From NCBI GenBank assembly GCA_027943335.1, contig BSBK01001118.1:1415501-1479500 (forward strand): a stretch of DNA of 64,000 bases, written 5' to 3'. The notes beneath the pieces were generated by a model. That model was not told the DNA's origin and searched no databases. It saw only the letters and a list, made by a program, of their open reading frames with translations. Position numbers and translations under genes: made by a program. The stretch comes from Chamaecyparis obtusa (taxonomy: Eukaryota > Streptophyta > Pinopsida > Cupressales > Cupressaceae). How positions within the stretch are numbered: the stretch's first letter is position 1; each line of letters begins with the position of its first letter. Below are positions 32,135-43,493 of this stretch, in pieces.

Positions 32135-33047
32135 TGATATCAGAGCCTAGTTTTCAAAATTCTCAAAAAAATTTATAATTTCATTTTCAACATTATCTGA
32201 TTATTTAAATATTTTGAAACTTTTTCTCTAGGAATTTGCTCTCTTTTAAAAGAACCCAACAAGGGTTTTTCCTTGCAAATCCCAGACTTTTTTTTAAGTT
32301 GTTCCTCTTCCAGAGAATTCATGTCTACCCTAGCTGCGTCTGGTTTTTTTTTTGCAAACTCGACAGCAGTATCAAAACCCAACACTGCGTCTTTGATTTC
32401 TGCAACTCATGCGGCTCGTTTCTGGGCTTGGTTTTTCATCGTGGCCATATTCTTCTTTTTCAGCTCACGTTCAGCAACCACAGCTTCTCTATGATTTTTT
32501 GGAGCGTTCTTCTGCACCGTTCTTTTTTTTTTGCAACTTAGACCTTCTTTTGTGCTCGCAACTAGGGCTAGATGTCCCTCTCTGGGCTCTCAATCAATCC
32601 TTCTGAGACACTGATCGGTCCTTTGTATGCTTGACAGGCTCTCTTTTGGCCGTTTTTCACAACAAATCTGCCATTTTTTTTGGCTTTCTTCAGCCAGCTA
32701 AGGTTTCTTTCGAAACTCTTTGTTCTCTTGCCGAATTTCAAATCTGATCTTAGATTCTTCGTGGGTTTTTTAAGATCTCAACTGGGTCGTCGTCTGAATT
32801 TTGTGGGTGTCTTGAATTCCGTACCAACCAAAATTTTAATCTAATTTCAAATTCCTTCTTGGTCTTTGTCGGATTTTTCTGGGTCAGTCGGAATTTTTTC
32901 TTAAAATTCGTGCTAGTCGTACTTCCTTATTTTTTTAAGACTGTACCTGAAGATGCCTTTGTTTTCTACATTGGGATTCATGTTTCAAATTTTGTGCTAT
33001 TGCCTCTTCTTTGATTTTTGTTTTATGTACATTGGGAAATGTGCAAG
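32135..33047. other. K 5' leader, T-rich and non-coding
   Basis: About 900 bp between the primer site and the gag start. It is T-rich, with many TTTTTTT and CTTTTTT tracts and GATTTT words. Several open frames of 60-100 residues (for example 32236-32541) are full of Phe, Leu and Ser codons and match nothing I know, so I read this as an untranslated leader. In autonomous copia elements gag usually begins much closer to the primer site. Confidence 0.5.
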
Positions 33048-36000
33048 ATGGCATCATTGACCAACTTAATGTTGGAAGGAAGTCAAAGATTCAACGGCAA
33101 AAATTATAACCATTTGCTCAAGGATTGTTGCAATCGATTGGCTTCCAAATAGCAAAAGTAGGGAGGATCTTAGCCTAAAGCCAATGTTGTTAAGCACACG
33201 GAGCAGAAAGAGTCTTCCTTTTACACCTTCATGGCTAAAAGGCCTACAGACCATGTAAAATCTTCTGCTTGGTATATAAATTTTGGTGCTTCTAGACATT
33301 TCGGTCACAGGCGTGGCTAGTTTACAAAATTTTCTCCCTTTACTGATTCAATCATATTTGGAGGAGGTGAAGAGTATACTGTTGTCGACAAGGGCAACGT
33401 TCAGATATAGTATGGTGGGAGGAATCTCATTTTCCTCAATGTATACTATGTTCCACGCATGGAACTAAACCTACTCTCAGCGAGTCAGATCATGCGGCAT
33501 TCTCCTCATCTTGATGTGGTATTGAATGCACACAAGTGTTTGATTGTTGATCGTGGGACACACACTATTGTAGTTGTTGGCATTGAGGTTATGGTCTGTA
33601 CAAACTTGTAGATATGAGTGATTTTCTTGAGCATGCCTTCGCAGCAAAATCATCTTCTATCAACAGTCTTTGGCATCAGCGATATGGTCACTTGAACATT
33701 CATTATCTTACTCAACTTGTTTGGGAAGATTTAGTCCATGGCCTACCTGAAATTCAAACTCAGAATCAGCGAATTTTGTGGAGCTTGTCAGGCTGGGAAG
33801 TAGCACAGGACACCGTTCAAGGATGATGACTCATGGCGAGCCTCTAAGGTACTCTAGTTGGTACATGTTGATGAATGCAGTCCAATGAATACTCCTTTTG
33901 TTACTGGGTGTAGGTATTTCTTACTTTTTGTTGATGATTTCAGTAGAAAATGTGGGTGTTCTTTCTTAGACGGAAATCAAATGTGTTTACTGTATTTCAG
34001 AAATTTAAGGCCTTAGTAGAAAAGGAGTTTAGTTGTTCTATTATATCTCTTAGGTCTAATAATGTGGGGAGTTTTGTTCTACTGCTTTCTCTACTTTCTG
34101 TGATACACATGGCATAAAATGTCAATTAACCACACCATACACCCCTCAACAAAATGGCGTTGTAGAATGTTGCAACCACGCCATTACAGAAATGGCCAAG
34201 ACTATGATGGAACATAGAAATGTTCCTAAGAAATATTGGGCAAAAGTAGTGTAACTGCGGTCTATCTCCTTAATCGGTCTCCCACACATGTGGTTAAGGG
34301 TAAGATCCTGAGGAAGCCTGGACTGGTTGCAAACCTAGGATCAGCCATCTGAAAGTTTTCAGCTCTTTAGCATATGTATGGATTCCAGATACCTAGCACT
34401 CGAAGTTGGATTCCAAGAGTCAGAAGCTCATGTTTACAAGTTACAATGACAACCATAAGGCTTATCAACTAATTGATGTAGACACTAATCATCTTATCTT
34501 CAATCGCGATGTTGTCTTTGATGAAGAACAAGGACCATTCCAACTTTCCTTGTCTGATCAGAATTTCGATGATCAGAATTTGAAGGCTCCTAATTTGGGT
34601 GTCCATCTTCCATTGGGTTCACCTAATGGGAGGGATGATGCAGATTCTGTATTTGATGATGCACTACGTGAATTTCCTCCAGATGATGTTTGATCTTCCA
34701 CTTGCTGCAGATCCCCTTCCAACTCTAGCTCAAGTTCTTCCTCCTAAGATTGGCACATCTGCTCTTCGGCCTAAATGGTGGACCAAGACCATCAATGATC
34801 TTCATCCTGATGAACTCATTAAGGGTAGATCTTCTAGAAATAAGGGGAAGCATCAAAATACAGTTATCTTTGCTCTCATGGCCAACCTTCAAAGTATTTA
34901 TGAGCCTCAAACATTTAAAGAGGCAATAGGGATTCTAGACTAGGAACAGGCAATGGATGCAAAATAGCAAAGGCTTCTGAAGAATAATACCTGAGTTCTC
35001 TATAATCTTCCTCCACGGAAGAAGCCCATTAGCTGCAAATGGGTGTATAAGGTCAAGTATCATGCAGATGGTACCTTAGATAAATACAAGGCCAAATTAG
35101 TTGTTTGAGGGTTCACACAATAGGAGGGCATTGACTATGGGGAGACTTTTGCTCCTACTACCAAGATGAGTACAATTCGTCTTCTTCTCGCCATTGCAGC
35201 TCAATTTGGATGGAAAGTCCATCAGATCGATGTTAAGAGTGCCTTCCTCAATGGTGAGTTGAAGGAAGAAGTCTACATGACATAGCCTCCTAGTTTCGAG
35301 GTTGCCGACAAAGAACACCATGTAGAGTCAAGAAAGCACTCTATGGACTCAAACGGGCCCCTCAAGTGTGGTACATCGAGATTGATCAGTACTTGGTTGC
35401 TCATGGTTTTCAGCGTTGCCCTTCTGACAGTAATTTGTCTATCAAACGCTCTGGTGATTATATTCGCTTTCTTGTAGTCTATGTGGATGACTTAATCATT
35501 ACTAGCGATTCAGCACATTTGATTGAAGAAATCAAACAAGACCTATGCAAGGATTTTGATATGACAGATTTGGGGCTTCTCCATTATTATTTAGGTGTTG
35601 AGGTTTGGCAGACTGATGGTAGCATCTTTATTTCTCAGTCTAAGTATGCCAAAAACTTGCTTGACAAGTTTCGAATGCAAGATTGTAAACCTGCTTCCAC
35701 ACCTATGGAGAAGGGACTAAAGTTGTCAGCCAAGTCTGATTCTCCTCCTATTGATGAAACTACTTATAGGCAACTAGTGGGTAGTCTCATCTATCTCACT
35801 ACCACTAGACCTGATCTCAGTTTTGCAATGAGCTACATTTCACACTTCATGACAGCCCCAAAGGCTGAGCGTTGGGTAGCAGCGAAGCATGTGTTGCGTT
35901 TAGGCGCCTCTAATTATGGAATTCTTTACACTAGGAGTCATGATTCCAGAATCAGTGGATTCACAGATTCAAATTGGGCAGGTTTGGTTGATGATAAGAC

Positions 36001-36439
36001 ATCAACCTTTAGATATGTGTTCAGTTTGGGATCTGGTGTAGTCGCCTGGACTATTAAAAAGCAGCATGCAATCTCACTCTCCTCCATATAAGCAGAATAT
36101 CGAGGAGCTGTTAAGGCAGCTTGTGAGGCAATTTGGCTTCGTCGGATGCTTGCAGATATGCAAATGTCTCAAGTTGGACCGACTCCCTTGCTCTTTGATA
36201 ATCAAGGAGTTCTCAAACTTGCCAAGAATCTGGTCTTCCATGAAAGAATCAAACAAGTGGACGAACATTGCCATTACATTCGGCAGTTGGTTGAAGACGG
36301 AACAATTCAAATGCAGTATGTTCCAACAGCGGATCAGACTCTAGACATTCTCACCAAGTCTCTTGGTCCAGATAAGTTTGCTAAGTTTAGGGGACAGCTT
36401 GATGTTGTTGATAGATTGGCCATTAAGGGAGGGTATTAG
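33048..36439 (+). pseudogene. K gag remnant and pol (protease, integrase, RT, RNase H), broken
   Basis: The ATG at 33048 gives about 25 residues of gag (MASLTNLMLEGSQRFNGKNY) before a stop. A deletion then joins it to the protease region (SAWYINFGASRHF, near 33268; the active-site DSG reads NFG). Blocks for GAG-pre-integrase (LWHQRYGHLN, 33670), the integrase core (LLFVDDFSRK, 33925) and its C-terminal part follow. RT shows CKWVYKVKYHADG (35035), [13 protein letters not shown] (35218) and the intact catalytic YVDDLI (35480). RNase H shows GFTDSNWAG (35955) and NQGVLKLAKN (36200), ending at TAG 36437-36439, just inside the 3' LTR. RT from 35366 to 36091 is open; most of the rest is interrupted by stops. 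Confidence 0.9.
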
Positions 36440-36624
36440 AATATTTTTATTTTATTACTTTAATGGTCCTCTTTTGTATATTATGTAAATTAGATAGATA
36501 GGATCGATCTTCTTCAGTTTCTTATTAGATACTTTCTATTTTGTGCATTTGTAAAATTCTTTATAATGATCTCTTCGATCATTTGTTAATACAACAATTA
36601 TTTTACCAATTACTTTGCGTAGTA
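36434..36624 (+). repeat. K 3' LTR (TA...TA)
   Basis: 191 bp, preceded by AAGGGAGGG. It ends GCGTAGTA and is followed by the duplication TACTC and the rest of J's LTR. Confidence 0.87.
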
Positions 36625-36949
36625 TACTCAAGTTCGTGTCTAAGGACCACTCTGCATTTGTATAATGCATGGGAATAGGAAACTCTTTAATGCCTTAGCC
36701 TTCACTAGCACATGTATATATACTAATCTGTCCCAAGGTTGGTCACGAGGAACTGCCACAAAGTCAGCCTAAGAAGGAACCGCCACAAGCTTGAACAAGG
36801 TCGGCCTAAGAATCACTATTCAAATTATTGAATAATTAACATTTATTCATAATTTCAAATTATTGTTTATTTAATACTTTATATATTTATTTAAAAACAT
36901 TAGCAAGTTAAAGGGCCAACTCGGTTCTAACCCAAGACGTCACATCTAC

Positions 36950-37395
36950 AACAACCTACTACACCCAATCTATCTTCACTACATCTTTCAATGTGTTATT
37001 TAACACATGAACACAACAGAAGGTCCAAAAGACATGCTTGAGAACACCCTCCACCATCAAACCAACTAATTTGCACACACGTGTTGAATCAATGACCACT
37101 TGCACAACACTAGAGGCCCCAACCTCCTCTATGGCATCTCTCAAAATATCAAATTGGAATTCTGCATCCTTACACTTCCCATGAATAATCAATAGTTCTA
37201 AGAAAATAGCTCTAAGAAAATACGAGCTAGCTAAACATGTGACTATGATGTTGATAAGTGGTCGATGTTTAATATCGGTCTACCCATCCATGACAATGGG
37301 GCGGCTTGTCCTAACCCAACACTATCTTGTGTCCTCCATCACCACACTCACATTGGAATATTCTTTGTCAAGAAGTGTAGTGCATAGTTTATGTC
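36950..37395 (-). pseudogene. Element M: hAT transposase relic, N-terminal half
   Basis: The minus strand reads TTLLDKEYSNVSVV, RPIVMDG-TDIKHRPLINIIV (with a stop), KDAEFQFDILRDAIEEVGAS, VVQVVIDSTRVCKL and HVFWTFCCVHVLNNTLKD. These correspond block by block to the DUF659 core of hAT-1 (3715-4090). It ends at 36950 where J inserted and is cut at its N-terminal side by the LTR of D at 37396. The BED finger would have been further right and is not in the window. Both catalytic-type Asp blocks (MDG and IDS) are still readable. Confidence 0.85.
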
Positions 37396-38318
37396 TATAA
37401 TGTCCCCTCTTGAATAACGCCTTAATATATTTTAAATAAATTGCTAAGTCTTCTTTAATAAATAATCTCCTAGACTTGGGCAATATTTAAATAAATGGAA
37501 ATGTTTGATGCTTCAGATTTCACTTAAGTTGTCCCTATTTTTAAGTCATAGATGGCACCCTTGGCATATTACCTTGTCCTAAGGTGATTTTATTTGATAA
37601 AGGCAATTGTATTTTTTCAATTAGGAGTGCGCTTATCTTCATGTGAAAATCATCTAAAATCTACGTTTTTTGGTTGTGCGATGTTTTTTTGAGTGTTGAG
37701 TCTTCATAAGGCAGCGTTGAAGGTTTGTTGGGCATCTTTTCACATCTTTTGTTTAATTTTTCCTTTTGCAACAAGATCGCAGCTTTACCAAGATGAAACC
37801 CTTGGTAAGGAAGAACTTGGATGTCCACCCAAGCTTCAACTGTGAAGAAGTATGTGTCGATGGTGCTGTGGTAAATTCGCAGCTCTGAGAATCAGCGTTG
37901 AAAAGAAATTGCAGGAGAGAAATTGGGTTAGCTGAATTTGTATGGAGGGTATTGTAGGTGTATGTGGAAATCTCGGCTACAGATGAGGAAGATTCCAGTG
38001 GTTGATCGTCTACAGGTAACCGACTGGGTTGTGTTCCCAATCATATTTCTCAGCAGACTTATCGTAAGAAAGTTCTTAACTAGAAGCGATCATTCAAGTA
38101 TTGTCCTATCCTTGCTGAATTCTGTCAGTAATACTTGGCTCTTATACAGTCTTATTCTGGTTGTTTACAGTAAGAACTTTGCATAGATAAGATGTTTGCA
38201 ATCAAGGTCGTTTGAACAACTTGATAGTCTCTATTGTTATATTGAATCTTTAATTTGAATTAAGTTAGTGTATGCAATCACATCCCTTTGGATTGAATCC
38301 ATTAGCAAGGACATTTCA
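37396..38318 (+). repeat. D 5' LTR
   Basis: Begins TATAATGTCCCC (canonical TG mutated to TA) and ends GGACATTTCA, nearly the inverse of its start. The right LTR of C and solo LTR G also begin with TATAATGTCC or TGTAATGTCC, so this terminus style is shared by several gypsy families here. Confidence 0.75.
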
Positions 38319-38319
38319 G

Positions 38320-38331
38320 TGGTATCAGAAC
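38320..38331 (+). promoter_or_regulatory. D primer-binding site, initiator tRNA-Met
   Basis: TGGTATCAGAAC, one base after the LTR. The classical site is TGGTATCAGAGC. Confidence 0.85.
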
Positions 38332-38382
38332 TACAAACCCTGCCAGTCTGTGGGGATTTCAACTTGCAGCTTTGCTTTTTGA

Positions 38383-38655
38383 GTGCATGTCTCAGACTCT
38401 CCATTGCATGTCAGAATTGAAGTTGCTTTTTGGTGCCTAATCCAATGCATGCCGCTTGAAGGTGGTCCTATGTTTCCTAGAGGGCTTGAACTGTGCAGAT
38501 ATGACACAAGAAGAAGGTCGGGGCAACAAGAAGACGCTGAATTTAACCCAGCTGAAGTTGGGATGGGTGAAATAAGGGACGGCAGTCCACAGAGGGAATT
38601 AAATTTTCAACTCAATGATTTCATGAAAATATTTGCTCAATGTCAGCAGCAAGAG
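38383..38655 (+). pseudogene. D gag, N-terminal part, cut by element C
   Basis: The frame contains CMPLEGGPMFPRGLE and ends with a glutamine-rich stretch (NDFMKIFAQCQQQE) at the insertion site of C. The next codons lie at 53084, beyond C and its AAGAG duplication, and continue in the same frame as LELQMQ. The segment has no known motif by itself; its identity follows from the continuation. Confidence 0.72.
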
Positions 38656-39079
38656 TGTAATGTCCCTGCTAGTTCCTTATCTTTTTTTGACTGATTTCCT
38701 GAAAACAGAAGTTAGTAGAAGATAAAACATGTCATCCAATCTAGTTTTCTTACCTAATTCTAATAAATAACACAAACAAATAGATGAGATCTTAGGATAT
38801 GTCTTCAGGTCGGGCTTCATAACCTCTTAGGATCCTCTGGCTTGAAGGATATAAGATCCATTCGAAGCAGTCCTTATTAATCTGCCGTCTTCCCATGGAA
38901 CGCTACTCCCAAGATTTCTGGGATAATCCATAAAGGAACATTCCTCTTCTTGGAAACGATAGTCATTATCCAAGGCTACTAGGAGGATCGATAGGCGATC
39001 AGTCCCCTTCTTGGATGAGATAACCTACATCCAAGGCTACCACATATGCATATGTTTTCATCATCAGTATATACTGACT

Positions 39080-39390
39080 ATCGAGGATTACACCAATCCT
39101 TTTGAGATTATATCAATCTCTACCTGGCAACGGGACTATAACAATCTCGAATTGCCTTGTTATTGAGGATTATAGTAATCCTTTTGAGATTATATTAATC
39201 TCCACCTGGCAACAGGACTATAACAATCTCAAATTGCCTGGTTATTGAGGATTATAGTAATCCTTTTGAGATTATATTAATCTCCACCTGGCAATAGGAC
39301 TATAACAATCTCGAATTGCCTGGTTATTGAGGATTATAGTAATCCTTTTGAGAATATATTAATCTCCATTTAGCCATTCTTACGGAGATT
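39080..39390. repeat. 82-bp minisatellite made of small palindromes
   Basis: Units start at GAGGATTATAGTAATCC near 39165, 39247 and 39329, with a diverged one before. Each unit contains GGATTATAGTAATCC and GAGATTATATTAATCTC, both nearly self-complementary. The right LTR has its own series (42950-43227 and 51848-51950) with a different copy count. Confidence 0.85.
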
Positions 39391-40188
39391 ATATCAATAT
39401 CCATTTGGCACTTATTAAGATTATATTGCTTTCTTCTCTATAAGGATTACATTAATCTCTTTGTATTTAGTTAATAAATGTAATATCAAATTCTAAATAT
39501 TAATTCTGAATGGAAGTTCCTTCCTCACAATTAATAATTGAAACATTAATACTATTTGAATCAATAATAATATTCATACCGTCATTATCATTTCTATAAC
39601 TTATTACCTTGGAATTGATTACCTAACACTGTGTATATCTTGGCTTTTGTTCTTGTACTGTAATGGGACCTTGCTCTTATCCTTTCAGCGTCCTTCTTGG
39701 CTCTAAGTTTGAGTCGACACTCCTGCAATGCCATCATAGGAATAATACTTTGCCGTTGTGTATATGAAATATGCTTTGTCTTTTTCGAAGTAGTAGTTCG
39801 GGGTGTATTGACTTGGCACTCCCTTTGCCTTGTCACCATTTTCAGACTTAACTGTCTTCGCCGTGATTCTCAGTCGCTCCGTATCCACCAATGTATTTTT
39901 TAATTATCTTATTTTATATGTTATGGATACGAGATATGTTCTTTGTTCGATTCTCTTGTTTCTAATGATCGGTATAGGAATTTATTAACTTTGTCTTAGC
40001 ACTTATTTCAATGTCGAATTGGAGCTCTATTAGTTCTGGCTTTTTTATTTTGACCCTTTGTTTTTCCCATCATCTCTCTGTATGTCCCTTTTTTTCCCTT
40101 TGCGATTGGTAAGTCTCCTTAATATATACCCACGTGGGTTAACAGTAGTGACTCTTCCTTGAGTCACTTGAATTACTAATATATTATG

Positions 40189-41157
40189 CAATGAAACCCA
40201 GGGACGCGCACCCGGCCTAAAACCCCGGACTACCCGGTGCGGGGACGTCCCCGGGATGGGTACTCCAAGTACCCCCGCCGCCACCCAAGCGTCGCCGCAC
40301 CCTGACCGCACCGCTTGGGTGCTTGGGTGCTTGGGGATGTCTAGGATACTTGGGTGCTTGGGTACTTTGGTGCTTGGGGACGTCAGGGATACTTGGGTGC
40401 TTGGGTGATTGGGTGATTGGGGACGTCAGGGGTACTTGGGTACCTGGGTGCTTGGGTGCTTAATCCACTATGTTATGTTAAGAGGAACAAACTTACCTCT
40501 AAGAGAGTAGAGAAGCGCGTGTACAAAGAGAGCCCAACAACACGATGGGATGTAGAGCCATAGGATCCATCTTAGATTGATGAGGACGAGATTGCAATAG
40601 AAACAAATGTAGGGTTGGTTGGCGTTCCTTTGGCGAAACTTGAGCGTGAGGAGTCCAGTAGTTCCAGTGATGAGGACTTTGGCTTGGGGGATGATTAGAG
40701 TCCTCCCATCACTACATTTTGTCATTTTGACATGATTTTGTACTCATTTTGATATTGATCATGATTCATATCATGCATGATGCTACTCATTGTAATCTCT
40801 TTATGATATAATTGATATTTGATAGAACTAATATAAAATTAAATCCTATTTGCTGATAATTTGAATTTTGATTTTTCAATGTTACTATTGGGTATGTACT
40901 ATGTTACTATGTTGAATGTTCAATGGTTTTGGTTCGTGTTGCAATTTTGCTATGTTCAAGTATTTCAATTTGGTATGTTATATTGAAACATCATTTCATA
41001 ACACTATTGTATGCAGCACCCCTCCTCCCCCCCCCCCCCCCCCCCCGTACCCCCGTCGTCGTCCCCCCACCGTCCCCTCGCCGTCCCAAAATTGAGGCCT
41101 TTTTTTTTCCCTCACCCAAAACTCATCTCGATGTACCCCCGCGTAGGTGTTACACTG
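40189..41157 (+). mobile_element. 969-bp deletion derivative of the GGGAC-type hAT family
   Basis: Target copies ATATTATG (40181-40188) and GTATTATG (41158-41165) differ at one base. The ends CAATGAAACCC and, from the right, CAGTGTAACACC resemble those of hAT-1. Inside are a CTTGGGTG-type repeat block (40310-40465) and the last part of a transposase on the plus strand (40480-40697): KRNKLTSKR, TRWDVEP, NVGLVGVPL and SSSSSDEDFGLGDD, parallel to the tail of hAT-1. C and G runs of up to 18 bases occur near 41030. It is internally deleted. Confidence 0.85.
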
Positions 41158-41504
41158 GTATTATGTATATTTGGTATAATATTAATATATTTAATGAATA
41201 ATATATTCATATTATTTAATGTTTGATATATTTAGAATATTTAATTAATATAAATTTTTGCATTTCAAATATATTTTAAATTTATAATAAAATTGTTATT
41301 TATGATTATATTAGATTATATATATTTTTATTTTTTTCATATTTTAATATTATTATGATAATTAATATATTATATCATATATATATTTATTATTATCAAT
41401 CGAATTATATTATTATTTATAATTTATTTTTATCATTTGTCTTTTTATTTATATTTAATTATTTATTATTAATAAATCCTATTTTGAGGAATGGAAATGT
41501 AACA

Positions 41505-42514
41505 GTCCGCCCTTCCCAAAAATTGCTTGTCCTTGAGCAATTACCAGTACAATGTAAGTGTCTTTTGTTGCGCAACTCCGATTTCATCTTGCTCATTTGA
41601 ACTGAATAACCCTACAACACAATATTTATTTTTTTAACTTGAGGTGAGAGTTCCAATATTATTATGAATATACACTTAACTAATCTAAAGATATGTCATC
41701 ATAATATTCAATTTAGATTCTTAAGAAATAGTTTAAAAGATAGACTTATCTTGATTTATTGTAGCATTTTCCTTGTTAAGTATTGCTCTACTCCTCCAAG
41801 ATCGTCTCTTGACCAAGCTTGGATACTCACCAAGAATGTCCTTGATCAAGCTTCGATGCTCACCAAGAACGTCTAATTCAAGTTTCGACACTCACCAAGA
41901 ATGTCTCTTGATCAAGCTTTGACACTCACCAAGAATGTCCTTGATCAAGCCTCAACGCTCACCAAGAACGTCTAAATCAAGTTTTGACACTCACCAAGAA
42001 TGTCTCTTGATCAAGCTTCGACACTCACCAAGAATGTCCTTGATCAAGCCTCAACGCTCACCAAGAACGTCTAAATCAAGTGTTGACACTCACCAAGAAT
42101 GTCTCTTGATCAAGTTTTGGCGCTCACCAAGAACGCCCTCTGCCAAGAATGGCGGTGCTCACCAAGAACGCCCTCTGCCAAGAATGGCGACGCTCACCAA
42201 GAATGCCCTCTTTTAAATTTAGTATATATATCTATATAAATCTCATACTTATTTAATCACATATCTTCCTTGAATGATCTCAATATCTTCTTTATGCTTT
42301 CATTCTTTAATATTGCTCTGAACAAATTTCGCCACAATAATATATTTTTATTTCTTTTTTTTAGAATCGAGACTTGTCAAATGTTAGCATTGTTTCCTTG
42401 TTTGATGTTGAATGATGACGTCCTTTCTCTTGTGACAGAATGATAAATATTTCCTTAAATCCTCTCTTATTTGGTGAGTCCTTGTTTATCTTTTACCCTC
42501 CAAGTTGATACCAC
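41505..42514. other. C interior: non-coding, with a CACCAAGAATGTC minisatellite
   Basis: The only internal sequence of element C. Positions 41800-42215 hold roughly fifteen degenerate units of about 28-30 bp built on CTCACCAAGAATGTC plus TTGATCAAGC. TTGATCAA is a palindrome. Short frames exist only because the unit length keeps phase. No gag or pol. Confidence 0.75.
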
Positions 42515-43227
42515 TATAATGTCCTTGCTAGTTCCTTATCTCTTTTCAACTGATTTCTTGAAAACAGAAGTTAGTAGAAGATAAAACATATGTCATCCAA
42601 TCTAGTTTTCTTACCTAATTCTAATAAATAACACAAACAAATAGATGAGATCTTAGGATATGTCTTCAGGTCGGGCTTCATAACCTCTTAGGATCCTCTG
42701 GCTTGAAGGATATAAGATCCATTCTAAGCAGTCCTTATTAATCTGTCGTCTTCCCATGGTGCGCTACTCCCAAGATTTCTAGGATAATCCATAAAGGAAC
42801 ATTCCTCTTCTTGGAAACGATAGTCATTATCCAAGGCTACTAGGAGGATCAATAGGCGATCAGTCCCCTTCTTGGATGAGATAACCTACATCCAAGGCTA
42901 CCACATATGCATATGTTTTTATCATCAGTATATACTGGCTATCGAGGATTAAACCAATCCTTTTGAGATTATATCAATCTCTACCTAGCAACAGGACTAT
43001 AACAATCTAGAATTGCCTGGTTATTGAGGATTATAGTAATCCTTTTGAGATTATATTAATCTCCACCTGGCAACGGGACTATAACAATCTCAAATTGCCT
43101 GGTTATTGAGGATTATAGTAATCCTTTTGAGATTATATTAATCTCCACCTGGTAACGGGACTATAACAATCTCGAATTGCCTGATTATTGAGGATTATAG
43201 TAATCCTTTTGAGATTATATTAATCTC
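42515..43227 (-). repeat. C right (5') LTR, first part
   Basis: Aligns with 38656-39345 of the left LTR. It is interrupted by element A within the 82-bp minisatellite and continues at 51848. Confidence 0.87.
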
Positions 43228-43493
43228 TGTTAGCCGGAAAGACTACTTAATGTTATGTCATGTATTAGTTATGTGGTCCCGACGGGAATTAGTTATTACC
43301 AAAGGGCAGTTGGGTTGGGTGGTAACGTTTGGTCACACCCCTTCGAGTAGATAAATATGTACCACCTACGGGTGAAGAAATGATTATGGTGTGAATGTAC
43401 TCATACGTTGGAATGATTAATGAAAACATCTATTGTTCTCTGATATATTTTGTGTTTAATACATTTCTTGTACTGTCTATGCAATATTAAGTT

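Larger units (their letters stand above)
31936..36624 (+). mobile_element. Element K: Ty1/copia element with non-canonical TA...TA LTRs
   Basis: LTRs at 31936-32134 (199 bp) and 36434-36624 (191 bp), with a perfect duplication TACTC (31931-31935 and 36625-36629). Both LTRs begin TATTAGAATATT and end GTAATA or GTAGTA instead of TG...CA, and the duplication fits only with these ends. The primer site TGATATCAGAGCC (32135) and polypurine AAGGGAGGG (36425-36433) are present. Pol order is protease, integrase, RT, RNase H, as in copia. Gag is almost entirely deleted and many stops occur, so it is not autonomous now. Confidence 0.88.
15849..36944 (-). mobile_element. Element J: gag-only Ty3/gypsy element, minus strand, carrying L, I and K
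   Basis: J has LTRs at 15849-16738 plus 24570-24714 (left, 3' LTR) and 31200-31935 plus 36630-36944 (right, 5' LTR), a perfect 5-bp duplication TCTAC (15844-15848 and 36945-36949), and an initiator-tRNA-Met primer site at 31187-31198. On the minus strand the LTR starts TGTGACGTC. After removing L, I and K, J is only about 3.3 kb: two LTRs of about 1.05 kb and 1.25 kb of internal sequence encoding gag. No protease, RT or integrase remains, so J was non-autonomous or lost pol before or soon after insertion. Confidence 0.85.
31200..36944 (-). repeat. J right (5') LTR, split by copia element K
   Basis: LTR sequence at 31200-31935 and 36630-36944, about 1.05 kb without K. It matches the left LTR through blocks such as CATATCAACCCAGTAAAACA and GGCATTCTCTCTATGTTG. 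The outer end CGTCACA abuts TCTAC and then hAT relic M. Confidence 0.85.
38656..41504 (-). repeat. C left (3') LTR, with a hAT derivative inside
   Basis: Starts TGTAATGTCCCTG and ends AAATGTAACA. It includes an 82-bp minisatellite (39060-39390) and AT-rich sequence. The non-autonomous hAT at 40189-41157 interrupts it; the right LTR shows the uninterrupted site (near 52757). Confidence 0.87.

Noticed and set aside
39697..39903. Frame repeated at 52260-52475, suggesting a conserved gene
   Set aside because: Both copies are the same segment of C's two LTRs, so similarity reflects LTR identity.
40045..40311. Minus-strand Gly/Arg-rich frame
   Set aside because: Spans the boundary between C's LTR and the hAT derivative and follows GC-rich end repeats.
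41800..42215. Second CRISPR-like or satellite array
   Set aside because: Unit about 28-30 bp without unique spacers; it is a minisatellite inside element C.
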